Shown piece after piece: positions 45,426 to 59,700 of a DNA stretch of 64,000 bases. A program made the translations under genes and the position numbers. A model generated the notes under the pieces. The model saw nothing but the letters and a program-made list of their open reading frames with translations, had not been told where the DNA came from and searched no databases. The stretch comes from Paraphysomonas bandaiensis. Its lineage: Eukaryota > Chrysophyceae. The DNA lies in contig CBFFRP010000400.1 in NCBI GenBank assembly GCA_965644295.1, positions 62,001 to 126,000 on the forward strand, read 5' to 3'. Position 1 is the first letter of the stretch; each line of letters starts with the position of its first letter.

Positions 45426-46945
45426 CTACTCCGCGATTCTGTAATCACATATTAGATAAGTCACCCACTCATGATGAGGATTAACCTTATTATATTTCTT
45501 GTAGTCACCCATGTATGGAGCAAAGTATGAAAACACTCCCGTCAGGAAATCATAAGGGATCAAGGCAACAACTAATAAATAAAGGTATCACCACGGAAAA
45601 TAGGTAAAGATGAAGTGCACAACATACCCAAGCGAACGCCAGTAGCCATCTCTCCCAGATCTCCTAGGTGGCAGCGTCCAACACATGATAGCATCTTCCC
45701 AGGAACCTGTTTACGTTAATCACATTTTAAAACACTGAAATATTATCAAAAGAATCTTACCGAGCTTGGAGATACTGCACTCTTCTGAGCCATCTCCAAA
45801 CTATCCAGCTGATGCACTTTGTCGAAAAAGTTGGATGCTACAGGAGAAGGGTGGACGGCTAGGACGTCGATTCCCATTGAGCGAACCTATAAGACAGGAA
45901 TTAAATATACCACATCCACTGTTGAAGTGCTAAAATACTCACCTCAACAGCCAATGATGCCGCAAACTGAGTAACAAAGCTCTTGGTCGCTCCATACCTT
46001 CACGAAAAAAGTTACAACATCATTACTGGGCAGTGGATTATGTTCTCACATTACAGCAAAAGGGTTGGGGATATAGCCCGACACTGAGGAGGTAAAAATA
46101 AAGCATCCCTGAGGAAACATACAATAATGAATATGCGTGCACCGCAATATAATAGACAAATAATCACCTTGATATTCTTCGAAAGCATTTGCTGAAGAAA
46201 GTGATGGGTCACCTTGACGCAAGCTGTCGCATTGCATTCCTACAAATTATTTATTGAGAAATTTACAGCACCAAATAGAACAATACCATATTAGCAAGCT
46301 GAGAGTCCAAAGAAGTTTGGTCAAAAAAGCCGGTTACAATGTAGCCAGCGTTGTTGAACACAATAGCCACATCGATATCTTTAGTTGCCTTGGAATTAAG
46401 CAATAAGCTCAACATATAATATATAATATTAATTCACTCACTTCAATAATGCCGGGCATGTAATCCGTTTTGTGGTCAAACTTTGCAGGGACGCTGGGAT
46501 AAACAAATCATCACAGAAAAAAACACAGCCGGTCAACTACCTTCTGAATTCTTGGTTAGGGAACTGAGACTTCAGTATCTTAGTTGTTTCTTCCAAATGC
46601 TACACAATAAAATAAGAACTACTTTATATTTATTCATGTGAGCTCAAACCTTATCAGGAAGGGAAACAAGAACAACATTTAATCCCTGCATTGCGAGTGT
46701 TTCCGCAATACTCTTTCCAATACCTGTACCAGCCCCTGTAACTAATGCCCATTTGGCATTATATTTTTTTTTCATATCAACAGGTCCTAATTTCTGCATA
46801 TATAAATTGGATCCTAATATATATAAGATGTATGTAGATTAGATCTATATAGGAGTGTCTTACCGACATATATGAGTAGCCAGAGGATAGTGGGTAATGC
46901 AAACACTACCAGGAGAATATCTTTTAATGACTCACAACAAAACAT
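45426..46945 (-). CDS. 17-beta-HSD / 3-ketoacyl-CoA reductase-type SDR, 11 exons
   Basis: Minus exons: 46864-46945, 46650-46786, 46541-46599, 46442-46493, 46287-46388, 46168-46239, 46050-46108, 45943-45997, 45761-45886, 45628-45706 and 45426-45571. They sum to 322 residues with all phases closing. A hydrophobic N-terminal anchor (~9-28) suggests ER membrane. NAD(P)-binding 'TGAGTGIGKSIA', 'NNAGY', catalytic Ser in 'FTSSVSGY' and 'YGATK' (Tyr and Lys) are all present. The layout and length match HSD17B12/KAR and plant-type steroid dehydrogenases, which reduce 3-ketoacyl-CoA in very-long-chain fatty-acid elongation, or steroids. Which substrate applies cannot be told from sequence. Introns are 47-77 nt. 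It is missed by ORF calling because no exon exceeds 150 nt. Confidence 0.87.
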
Positions 46946-47703
46946 TGATGAGATGAAGATTATAAATAAAGGAATGAAGAGTTGTATTGAGTATATATAT
47001 GATGTGATTGGTGTCTATATATATATATGCAATCCATAGTATGGTATATCTATACACACATACATACACACATATATAGAGAGCAGTACATGGAGTGACA
47101 GGCTAGTTGTGTGGTGCAGGAACATACTGCATATTTTAGTACACAAGGGTAGTTGAAATTTCATGGATTTTATGAAAAATTAGGAGAATATAGTCGAAGG
47201 ATTTAATATCCTGATTTAATATAAAATTATGAGTACTTTGTTATTATAGTGTTAGAAATCATGGTTTTTACGTCAGAATTCGAAAATTGGCATCTCTGTA
47301 TCATCTTGTATCTGTTGTTGTATCATATATGCACAGCGTATGGGCATCTTATTTTTCGGAAATAAATTGAAGCAAAATTCCTCTATATTACTAATATACA
47401 ACTAAGGCTAGAATACAGATAATTATTGTCTCAATAATAGAAGCATCTTTGAACAAAAATATACGAAGCGATACTATTGTGAGACACCAACTTCTGTATT
47501 GCTGCTGTATGTATATACACACATATCTCTACCTAGATCTCCATAGTACTTATAAGGTCCATATATATATACATCAACTCATAAGTTACTCATATAGCTA
47601 ACCCTTAACTATAATACTTATGTAGAGATATCTCACTAATGAATATTCTCTATATAACAATTCATTATTATTATCCATCATTATAAAGAGTGTATATATA
47701 AAC
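46946..47703. other. Divergent intergenic region
   Basis: Between the 5' ends of the SDR (minus) and myosin (plus) genes. It contains copy 3 of repeat family C (47346-47495), and ACAC/TATA runs near 47015-47075. Confidence 0.55.
47346..47495 (-). repeat. Promoter-proximal dispersed repeat family C, copy 3 (inverted)
   Basis: Reverse complement of 19217-19357, including the extra 'acaatag' left end (about 47480). It lies 210-360 bp before the myosin ATG. Confidence 0.85.
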
Positions 47704-50700
47704 ATGTCATCTAAATCACAGTTTTGTTGGATTCCAGATGAAGATAATGTATATCGTATTGCTGAAATTATATCTGGTTATGGTACAGATGAATATAAGA
47801 TCAGAGTTGTAGATGGTACAACGGCTGCAACTGCTAAGCGCCCATCTGCTCCAGTTTCTGTTAAGGCATCAAAGACCTTTCCAATAGATTCTATGGAAGA
47901 ACTATCAGATCCGCCATCAGATTTGATTCGACTTACTGATGTCCATCGCCCTGGTATATTACATACATTACGAACCCGATTCGATAGAGATATAATATAC
48001 ACTAGTATTGGTCCGATATTAATCGCTCTAAACCCTTTTCGATGGATCCCCGGCTTGTATGACGATGACGTCAAAATGAAGTATCACAAAGAGGCTCTCA
48101 ATCTGTCTGATAATCCTCATGTCTTCGCAGTGGCTCATGACTCTCTTATGGGCTTACAGTTTGGTAAGAATCAAAGTCTAGTCATTAGTGGCGAATCAGG
48201 TGCAGGAAAGACAGAAGCAACTAAGCAGTGCTTAAATTATCTCGCCGCAGTTGCCGGATCAAGTTCAGGTGTACATGATAGAATTTTGCTTGCCAATCCT
48301 ATACTTGAAAGTTGGGGTAACGCCAAAACGCTCAGAAATAATAACTCTTCTCGATTCGGTAAATTCATTGAGATATTGATTGCGAGGAGTGGTGAGATTG
48401 TTGGATCATCTAACACCACATATTTACTGGAAAAATCACGTGTTGTGTTTCAAGAGAAGGGGGAAAGAAGCTATCATATTTTTTATCAATTCTTGTTTGG
48501 AGGTCCGACTGATCTTATTGAAGAGTTTGGTCTGGTGCGAATGAGGGATCATCCAGAAGAAGTCAGTTATATCAATCAGAGTGGGTGTCTCCGAATCGAT
48601 GGCATAGATGATAAGGCCGAATTCGACGAGGTAGAAAAAGCACAAAATGTAATTGGGTTTGGAGAAGAATATAAAACTCTGCTAAGAATTGTGGCTGGTA
48701 TTTTACATCTTGGTAATATTCACTTCGGTGAAAATCCGAATGACTCGGAAGAGTCGGTAATAGTTAATCAGTCCGAGAACCACCTCGAGAAGGCTATACA
48801 CCTTTTTGGGGTAGACAAATCTACGTTTCCGCGCTCATTACTATTTAAGACAGTGCGCTCAGGGAGTAAGCGCAAGTCTGTCAGCTTTAGTCCGTATTCT
48901 CCATTGGCAGCATCGGAGAACCGCAATGCCCTCGCGAAAGCGATTTATAGTCGATGTTTCGATTTTATCGTAGAAAGGATAAACTCATCGATCAACGCAG
49001 ATCCAGAGAGTCTGGCGTCTATACAGACTAGCATGATCGGCGTGCTTGATATATTTGGTTTTGAAATATTTCAGAAGGTAAGACGACTTTTTTAATGTAC
49101 TTATTGTATGATGGTGATGACAGAATTCCTTCGAACAATTATGCATCAATCTCGCGAATGAAGCCCTTCAGCGGCACTTCAACATCCACATATTTCAAAC
49201 TGAGATGGAGATTTATATGTCTGAAGACATTGTCATTCCAAATCTTACATACAATGATAACCAAGATGTTTTGGATTTGTTGATTAAGAAGCCCAAGGGT
49301 CTCATACCTATGCTCGATGAGGAAGGGCAAGTTCCTCGAGGGTCTTGGGAAGGATTTTTGAACAAGTTCACAAAGCATCACTCCGGCACAAGCAAAAGAT
49401 TAAAATTTCGGCCTGGGTCGAAGGTATTCTCGCTTATACATTACGCTGGAGAGGTTGTATATGAACCATCCCAATTTATTTCGAAGAATAAGGACACCCT
49501 CTCTGCTGATCTTGTGGAGGCTATGGCAACATCATCTGTTCCACTTTTAGCAAACATATTCAGCGAACTTGTTGATTATTCCAATTCTGTTGGTCGTTCG
49601 TCTACGCTATCATCCAAACAAACAGTTGGAACAAAGTTTAGAGTTCAATTAGATTCTTTAATGACAACTCTAAATGCTACAGAACCACGTTATATTCGCT
49701 GCATCAAGCCAAACGCGCTGAAGAAAGGAGGGATATTTGAGGCAGCGCTGACGAATGAACAGCTTACTTATAGTGGTGTTTTTGAGGCGGTGATAATCAT
49801 GCAAAATGGATACCCTTTTCGGTTAAGTCATCGCGAATTTCGAAACCGTTATCATATGCTTGTCCGTCATCCAGAACAACGCCAAAGAATATTTGGGTCA
49901 GAAACAGATACTTGTGGACGACTGGAGCTCCAAGCACTCGGCGATATTTTGTCTGAGCAAAGCAACTCACTGAAGGAGTGTCATGTTGGAAGGACAATGG
50001 TATTTTACCGTGTGGAGCAACATCGTGAGCTAGAATCATTACGTAAATGTGTTGTTGACTCTGCTTTGCGTATACTACAGAGAAACTTACGAGGTTATGT
50101 TGCGAGGAATTTGTATGTTCGTGTGCGTGACGCAATCCACATATGCACAAGGGCTATTTTTAAAAGGAACGTTGTACTTATGAATTCTTCAGTCTCGACA
50201 CTGCAGGAAATGCGTGAACGTGTATTGACTGTGTATTCTATTGATTTGGGTGTACAGGAATGTTGTAGTGTTGCGAATGGGTATGCGGAAGCCATAGAGT
50301 CTGAGAAAGTACTTGTTCAGACGATATCAGCGTATATGGATGACGAAGCCGACATATTTCAAGTGTTCGATGCTCTAAGTGAGGCTGTTGCAGAAGCGAA
50401 GTCTCTCCACTTTCATGCGACACTAAATGGAGTTAATATTTCTGTTGAATGGGATAAAAATCCGCTGTTTGTTAATGCTGATAAAAAGGTGGAAAAGTAT
50501 AGGAAAATAATTGATATCAAAACGAATTTAGATAGAGGAGTTTTGGAGAATGATGAGATTACACTTAACCACTGGTTGCAGAAATTGGAGGAATGTAGAG
50601 TGAGTGGGGAAGTAGACCCAAGGTTTTGTAAGGAGGAAGAAAGTATGGCTAAGGCTACGGTGAAAACTGCCCAAGAAATCTATTCTGCGTTTTTAGCGTC

Positions 50701-53700
50701 AGTTAATAATGCTATTTTGACTGGCAGACTTACTTATAAAATTCCGCCGCCCTCTAGCGACGTTTCAAGTTTTGAAGATATGATAAAAATAAAGGCAGAT
50801 GTTGACCCTTCTGATATTAAAAAGTTTCTTTCAGATTTCGATAAAATGGAAAGCCAAAATAATGCTCGACTTGAAAAGGATCGTAGCAGTGCACGATCAT
50901 CCATGCAAATGGCTCGTCTCTTGCAAGTGTGTAGGGAGCTCTGTACTTTAAGAGAAGCAGCATTTGTAAGTGACTGGGAAACTGTATGGAAATCACTGTC
51001 CATTTGGAAGAATTATCTGCAAACCTTTTCGATAAATCTACATGGAGGCGCGGAAAACGACGTTGACGAGCTGCAAGTACTACCTGTTGTTGTCGAAGTT
51101 GAATCAGCCTTGCGTGATGAAATTCGTGCCTTTTTTATTTGTGCGATTGCGAAAGTAAAATTCGAGAGCTTGGCTGTTGAATTACGAAGAGATTGTATTC
51201 CCCCTATACCACAACTGGAAATGCCCAGTGTGGATCTGTCTGAATTGAGCACATTGGTAGAATTCGTAAGTACTACAGATTGTGTCAACTTGATGTGTGC
51301 TCAGCTATGCCACGCTCTCGAGTTTGCTGCGTCCAAGGTGCGCCTGAGGAAGGCTATTGTTTCAATTGACAAGGGGTGCTTATGCAGTATTTTGGAAAGT
51401 AGTGAAACGCCGCTGCCACCATCTGATGAGGACATGTTGAAAGGTAGGGTGTGGCTGGCGTTTTATAATTGTGTCGACGATATTCGACATGTCCTTCGAA
51501 ATGATGGACCAAAGGGACCACCGGGACATTTAGATATGCTCGGTGTGTCTATTGGTGCGCTACAGCGGACACTACAGATGTGCATTTCTATAAAAGTCGA
51601 GCCCCAGGAAAAATGGGACGGTATTATTTCTGCAGTAGAAGCACTGTGTCGAGTTCGTGCATCATTGTGTGATGGTGACAATGTTAAGTCATCCTCCTTA
51701 ATATCACACATGATGAATTCATCTAGCGAAAGTCGTATCTTTTCAATATCGTATGATGGTGCTGATGGTAGTGAGTCTGACCTATTTATGGAAGTGCTTG
51801 GATTAGTTAAAAATGAAATCATGTTGTGCAAGCGGGAACTTGATCATTTGAAAGCTGTGCAAGATCTAGTTGACGCAATTTCGCAAGGTTCTGTACACGG
51901 CGAGGTCGGGGCACTTGATATACAATCAGTTCAAGCTGATTCACTGCGAGAAGCTGTTTCATCGTGCCGAAATTCTTTAATATATTCCGATGAGATCGTT
52001 CAACTGGTGCAGGATTGTGAATTGTTAATAACACTTAGGTCGTGTGTCATGTCGTCTGAATGGGATTATCTGCTTCGGTTAGCTGGTGATTTGTATGAAA
52101 CCAGTAACGGTTTTTCTAGTACTCACGAATATGTAAAGTCTGAGTTTGAAGTAATATTTGGCGAAGCACAAGATTTGCAGGCCAGAAAAAAAATGGAAAT
52201 TGCACTTGCTGAAAACGCGCTCTATGTAGGCGATGATGATGAGCTTCATATGATAGAATCTGTGAAGCCTTGGGAAAATTTGAGGAATTCTATTCTGTTT
52301 AGTAAGAGTCAGAAGAGTCTATCGTTCGAGGCTAAATTTTTGCTCGCTAATTCTATTTTGGTATTTGCACTGCGAGAATGTGTTCGGAAGTGCTTGTGGG
52401 AAGATGAATATTTACTACTTCAGGGCGTACGAACTTCAGATATAGCATTCAAACTGACTGAGAATTGCAAGATTTGGAGCGATGAAGAGGTTAAGGGTGT
52501 TATTGTTAAATTAATGGCAACCCAACGACGACAATATTTGGATAACATCGAAAGCATCTTTGGTTTTGATAACCAGTCTTATGATGAGATAAGATCTGAT
52601 ATTGATGTTAATGTAAATTTATTGTTAGCACATGCTCAAGCTATCGAAATTCACGACTGTGCGTACGATGAAATAGCTCTTATTCGTAGAGTTGCAATAG
52701 AACGTCGATGTCGTGCAGTCATCGTTCTTGCGGCATCAGTTGATCGCATAGAAGGAACAGTGGAGTGTGTGGATAATTCCCGTGTTGGTATTGACATTTT
52801 GCTTCAGTGTTTGGCGTATGTGAAACTCTATTCTTCTCAGACTTCCGAATTATTGCGATTATGGTCAGATGCTGCTATGGATATTTTAAATTTTCGCATT
52901 ATTGTTGGTGATAAAGCTACACAAGAAGTAAATGTTGATTTGAGCAGCTATATCACAACGGAAGACCTTTTGCGGTGTGAGAATATTGTACGTCTAGCTG
53001 ACGAATCTGACGAGTTTGATAAAAATTTGCGTGGATTTCCAGTTAGCGAACTAAAACTTGTTGTTGAGCATGTGTATGATTGCTTAAGTATCGAAGCGCT
53101 AGCCGATTCGTTACATCTCGGAAGGCCGCAGTTTTACAATGGAAAATTTGACACACAACATGTCGAATATAATCATGTCATAAATGCACTCGAGGTTGCA
53201 AAGAAATGTCGAAATAGGTCGGATCGTTTAGACCGATTGATGTTTTATGCAGAGTTGTGTGTAATGCTTCGTAAGGCCATTATAAGCCACAAATGGGATT
53301 TAAGCGAGAGTGGTCAGCGCACGCACCCAGTGGATAATGGACGTGGTGTCGGAGTAAAACAATGTTTGTTTGAGTATGAGCAATCACTCAAGTTTTTTCA
53401 ACGTAAAATGGAGGGCATTCCACCTGCCACTGTTACGGATGAATTTATTTTGACCCAAAGAGAGTGGGAGAGACGCCTTATTTTGCAAGGATACCCAGCA
53501 GCTTTGCAGGCAGGAAAAATTGGCGGAACGAACGGAAATCTTCTGCTCCATGAAGTTAAATATCAGCGACTTGCTGATCAAATAGATCTAACTCGATCTT
53601 GGTTTGAGCAGACTCAGGTAAAGGACCCTGACCTTGATTTACTTGTGAAGGCAGGACAAGAAATCGTGAATGTTCGAAAACGTTGTCTTGAAGTTCATGC

Positions 53701-56700
53701 TAAGTATAAGCGCGAGGTTGTGTTTCGGAAACCCACTAATTCTATTCGTGAGATTGTGTTATCGGATTTCATTTCAGAAGCAATATTTACTGCACTGGAA
53801 AAAGTGGAAGGACTGCTTGTCTACCCTTATCCGATGACAACTGAGTGGAAATTAGTTGATCAAGCTGTTTCGAAAATGGAGATATCGGGCCGTTTGGAGG
53901 CAACTCGCATGCAAGTTGAACTCCTTGGGACAGAAACTTTCGAACGGAATTTTAACGGGAATTGTATTAGAATATTTCACAATTTAAACGACTCTAAGTA
54001 CTCCCCACCTCATGACGATGATGTCAAGCACATTCTAAGTGAGTTGAGAGCCTCATGTCAGTCTTTCCGAGCCAGAGCATCAGAATTAAGTTTACATGCG
54101 TCCATAAAGCCCAGCGAAACATCTGAGTTTTTGTATATTTCCTGTGTTGTGTTAATACACTTGCTTGCTGCGGAGTCTGCAGGCAAGTACGAGCATTTTC
54201 AGCGCTCATGGTTGAGTAGTGGACCTGATAATCAGGCTGATACCACACCAAGCATTTCGAAGTTGTGCTCAAATATTGTGACGAAAACTTATAATGTACA
54301 GAGCGTGTTGCGAGCGGTGGCTGAAATGCCTAAAATTCACCCATGCGTCATGAATCAGATTTTGCGGGTTACCAAACATGTGGAAGATGAAATCACTTCT
54401 TTAGAATTATCTCAAGCTTTGTCGGAGGGAGCTGTTACTGGTTGTGTTGGGCATGTTCGTCATGATCGAATATCGTCTGTTGCTTTAGCGAGTGCTCTTG
54501 ATAGAGCGATTATGTTCGCCGTTACTGACGAACACTCTGAGAGAGATCGCTGTGCATCTCCAGCGACTGGTGGTGTGGTATCGAGAAAGTCTTCGGTATG
54601 GAAATGCAGGAATACGGAGGCCTTTGGCAGAAGAGGAAGTGTTCGTTACAGCGCATTCAGAAAATCTGCGCGCTTTCGTTACAGTTCTCGATACACATCG
54701 AACCAAATTGCGTATATCGAAATGAAGGCTGGTCTTAAAGAAGCTGTAGCCACTGGGGATGTAGGTGGTGTTGTATACAACGATATTTCTGATAATATTT
54801 TAAAATCTGCGTTGACTATATCTGAAGTGCAGTCAGCCCATCGTCCGGATGTAGTTCATCTTCGTCATACCTGTGAAATCGTATGCGAGCTCAGAGATGC
54901 GCTGGCCATGAAGAACTATCAGAAAGCTTTTGATATAATTAATGATAATATCGGACAGGAGGGGCAAACATTTAAAGAGCTTCTTAGGACGATATATGCT
55001 GCTGATTTTGCAATACATCCACTTGCGGTGGAAGAGTTTTCTCTTATTGCTCTGGAGACATGTGAAAGCTATTGGAGGTTTGCTGCAAAGAGAGCTTTAA
55101 TTAGAGGCTGTGTTACAGGATCACGTTGTTGCTTTCAAATGTCTGAAGTTAACTGCGAATCTATCGACGAGGTGTTGAATATGATTGAAGGGCTCGTTGA
55201 TGTCAGCCGTGCGTCAATTATTGTCAGGGAAGTGTGTTTTATGATAAAACATATGCGAAAGAGTGTCATAAATGCAATTGTATCTCATGAATTGGAAGAC
55301 GAGTTTTATCAAAAGAGGAAGGAGAAGATTCCTGATATTGCGTCGAATAAATTGGCAGCCTTATTGAAGCTCGGTTTTGTAGATGATGCGATCAATAATG
55401 CTCTCTTGGTTGTGAGAGCCCTGTCTCCTTTGTCTTACAGAGATATTATAAAAACCAATTATGCTAAGTTCGTAACGATTGAGAATATAGTTGACCATGC
55501 TAGAGAAAGCGTTAGAGTGATTCATGACGATGATTTGGTCGACACCCATCGTAAAATATTACTTGATGAATGCGACTTGATATCTTCGTTTTGTCGATTC
55601 TACTCTGTGATGCTTGCATTAGAGCGGCTTATGAATACGGAAGCTGTGTGGTTTTCTTATTCCTCTAGCCGATTAGAAATGGATAAAAACATAAAAGGCT
55701 TGCTATCGAAGGCCGTTCAAGATGCAGTGGAGTTAAGATTGGATGCTGATATTCCTGCAGAGCGTATCTGGTTTAACATCTTGGCTGTCGCTCAGTCTCT
55801 TTGGCATGTAGTCGAAGTCTGCCAAACAGATAAAGACCAATCGTCAGAATATTGCGTAGGTACTGAGTACTTTTCTTCTATGGTTGTTCCACAAATGGTT
55901 GTATTTTGTGAAACGGTATCGTCAGTAGAGGAGACAGACTTCTTTTTACCAGCTGCGGTTGTAGCCCAGCGTGCTCATATTAGTAATGCCTTACGAGACC
56001 ACTCGAACTACTGCTATTTGAAGGAATTAGTCAGCGATTCTTCATTTTTTGCTGTACGACTATCAGGCGATGATTCTGATCAAACTCATCGTTATATTGA
56101 ACCAATTTCTGTCTCGAGTTATTCCGCAGATCACCCGGATTTAACATATAAAAAGGTCCATGATATAGAAATGCACTCATTTGCTGGAAGCACGATTAAA
56201 TCTCTAACTGAGCTGCACCTGAAAATGCGAGCTTGTATAATGGAAGAGCAGTGGGCTGATGCAGAAGTATATGCCAACAGTATTCTTTTGGAGCAGTTTA
56301 TTGAAATTGAATTCGAGGAAGCAAACATGGTTTTACAATACTGTAGGACGCTAACGGCTCGAAAGCGAATCGAACAAGGTTTGGTAAACTGTGTTTTCCC
56401 GCCAGTGCCTGGGTGGTCTGATTTTTCCACTGCCTCTGCTCTTGCATTTGGCATAGTGGACCTTCCCCTACGTGCTGGTATGGATGCTGTAACTGGTGAA
56501 TTATCTTCTGTTGGTGGCAAGGCTACTATTGATTTCAGGCACCCTTCCTTAGCCGAGCTGATGGAATTGGGACGGTGTGTATTATCATTGGTTTGTGCTG
56601 TAAGAAGGCGTACTTGGGGAGCTGAATATATAGACGACGATACTTCCGGTGATGGACTACACGAATCTACTTTCCGAGAGGATATGTTTACGAAGTTATT

Positions 56701-59700
56701 TCCGATGGATTCTTCATCTGCCCCTGTTATTGCCACAGAGCGTTTGCATGAAGCATACAGAGAAGCTTTCAGATTTGAAGAACGTGACATTACCGTCAGA
56801 TCAGCTTTACAACATCTACAAACCGCATTACGCCAATGTGTGTTTCTGTCAGAATCTGTCAGAGCGTATTTAGATTTTATGGTACACTCTGCGAGTGTTG
56901 AGCAACGAATATTCGAGTTATACAAAATTGTAAGAGACGCTTTATGTCAACAAAAGGTTTTGGGAATTCCAGGTTATCTTAAGTGTTCCCAAGATGCCTA
57001 TGATGCTGTTTCTTCTGCTGTGAAGCGGTTGGAAAACGAAAAACCAATACTGAGTCAGAGTATTGGTCTTAAGCGGGCATTTCAGTCTTTAAAGTTATGC
57101 AGAGCTGCGCGTTCAGCTGTGTTGAAACAAGACTGGTACGCACTGGGCCCAATCATGCATCTGTATCACTTCATGGTTAGGGTTGATATAGCTGAGGGTG
57201 ACAATCAATGTGCTGAATTAATGCATTTGCCTATCCTATCTGACTCAGATTTACTAAGACAAAGTAGTAAAAGCTTCGACAATTCTGTTTATTCTTCAAT
57301 AAAAACTTTTTCTGAGTACTCTGTTCAAGCAACTCAACATTCTTCGGACAAGAAGTTTACCAGTGACAAGAAATTGGAGGAGTATTCTCAATGTTTGTTG
57401 GATGTGTCGGATACGCGTGAGCTCTTGCAACCACTGACAGATATTGATAACGAATTGCGTGTCCTGGAAAAGCACTTCTATTTTGAAAAAGCTTGTCACC
57501 TTTTTGCAGTTGCTTTGGAACGAACTCCTGCTCAAGGTGACCCGGGAGAATTGCGCAAAGACAGTATAGAATACAATCGCTTCTACCAGGTTAATGAGCT
57601 GTTGCGTGATAGTGGTCTGCTCCAGTATGAATCTGGTCAGCGATTACTTCAGGCAAGCTCTGCAATGATTAACTTACGTGTCAGTCAACGGAGCGGCCGA
57701 ATTGAGGACATAAAGGTAGCACTTCAGAAATGTAAAGAAGTTATGGACGAAGAAAAGCAGACAGTACTCCAACAAACTGCTTCTGCCGGAGTATCCCAGT
57801 CGGTAAGTCGGAAGTACATAAGTGAGGCTGCGGGTGAGATAGATACCGCATCTTCGGATTTCGTGCAGTTAGAAATTGTACAGCTGCTGTACAAAGCAAT
57901 CATATCTGATATGCTTCCAATGAGTAACGAATTAACTGCGGTTGTGGCCTTGACTCCGCAGACAGAAACACTTGAGGTCGAAGGCGCCGCGTCTACTGAT
58001 ATCACTACGGAATTGTCAAATGCCATTCGGGATAGTATAAAACGAGGGGTAACTTCGAATCGAGGACGCATACTTTTAAACACAGCTCGCCTAGTCATGA
58101 ATATTCGGAAGTATGTATTAAACAGAGACTGGGCTGACTTGCGTGCACTGTTTTCCGAATACGACATGGAAGATAAAGGTTCATATGATCGCATTGCAAT
58201 TGACGAAGTGGAATGTGCGAGACGGTTGATGTTGGTGTCATGTGCGGTTGAATTGGCGAAAGAGGCTGTTGACACTAATAGAATCAGAGGACTTATAGGT
58301 GAAATAGATATATCAGCTGTGAGTGTTGTTGCTCTTGAGAGAGCGTGCGAACAATTTGATGAGGTTAAGAGCGAATGGCGAACTAAGGCCATTCTTCCTT
58401 ATTATGTATCATGTACATCTCTGATGCCTATTCGAAACTATGCACTGAAGGAAGATTGGTCTGCAGTATATGACTGCGCCACTGTTGCTCTTGAGAAGTC
58501 AAAGGGGGTTTTCCAGCTTACTCCCAATGCTCAATTAGAGATTCAATTGGCGCATGATCACGCTGGATACGTGATCAGTCGTAGAGTTCTAGTTGATGCG
58601 CTCTCCAACGGTAGAATGGAAGGTGACGTAGGAGAAATAAATACGGCATGCATATCGTCGACGGTTGTTGAAGAAGCTATAAATATATGTCGCAATATTG
58701 GAATTGATCACCCAGATATTGAGCGCTTGGAAGCATATGCAAGGATTATTTATGATCTTAGATGTGCCCAGCAGATAGGTTGCTGGATGTCCGATCCAAG
58801 TAATGTGGAGGACACACCTGAAAGAGTGCTCCTTCCTGATACAGATACAATGGTCACGACCATGTCGTTGTATCCTATTTCTAGGTTCCCTAATACAACT
58901 ACACCTATGGGATTGTCCAACTGTACTACGACGCTTGAAAGGTATCTACAATATTCATGTCGTGGCTGTACCCCCACAAGCAATATCTCTATTTCGCACG
59001 AGTATGGTAGCATTGGCTGGTTAATTGATAATGCAACCGTTGACAGTGATGCTTGCCGTCTTGTTGGAGATGGTACAACCGCTAAAGTGCACTCCGTTCA
59101 AGATGTACTGGACGGTGCGGCTTATCTTGAAAGAGCACTTGGAATTGCAGAAGAAGCTTTTCCTGAAATAGCATTTGCCAGGGAAGAATTTAACTATCGC
59201 CATATCGTACACATGCTTCTCTCGTCAGTGTGCACCGCAGGGTTCAAAGGCATGCCAGGAAACTTAGATTCAAGTGAGCTAGATTTGTATCCACTTGAAC
59301 GTGCGATTGCATACGCTGAAGCTAATCCTGATGTTAGCAGTAGAGGGACATGTCGATGGATTCTGCGAGATGCAAGAATACTGTATGATGTGCGGAGGAG
59401 TCGGCACTCAAAGAATTGGAACGAACTCAACCATGCTATCAAGAAAGCTGCAGATGCACATACTCTAATACCCCCTCGTCCCGTTCAATTGAATGAATAC
59501 GGAGAAGAGTTTCTACCAGAGCCAATAATTCCATCTGTATGGAAAGAAATTTTGTTAGTGAGAGCTGATATGTTGTTTTACACTTGTTTATCTGAGTTTG
59601 CCCAAGAGATGACAAACAGATCCATAAAAGATACCAAGCGTCTGGGAAATGTCAGTACCAAAAAAGAAGAAACGGCTTTGTTGACTGAATTACTTCGAGT

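Noticed and set aside
54492-54725. Plus ORF inside the myosin tail
   Set aside because: A different frame; the main frame is continuous through this point.
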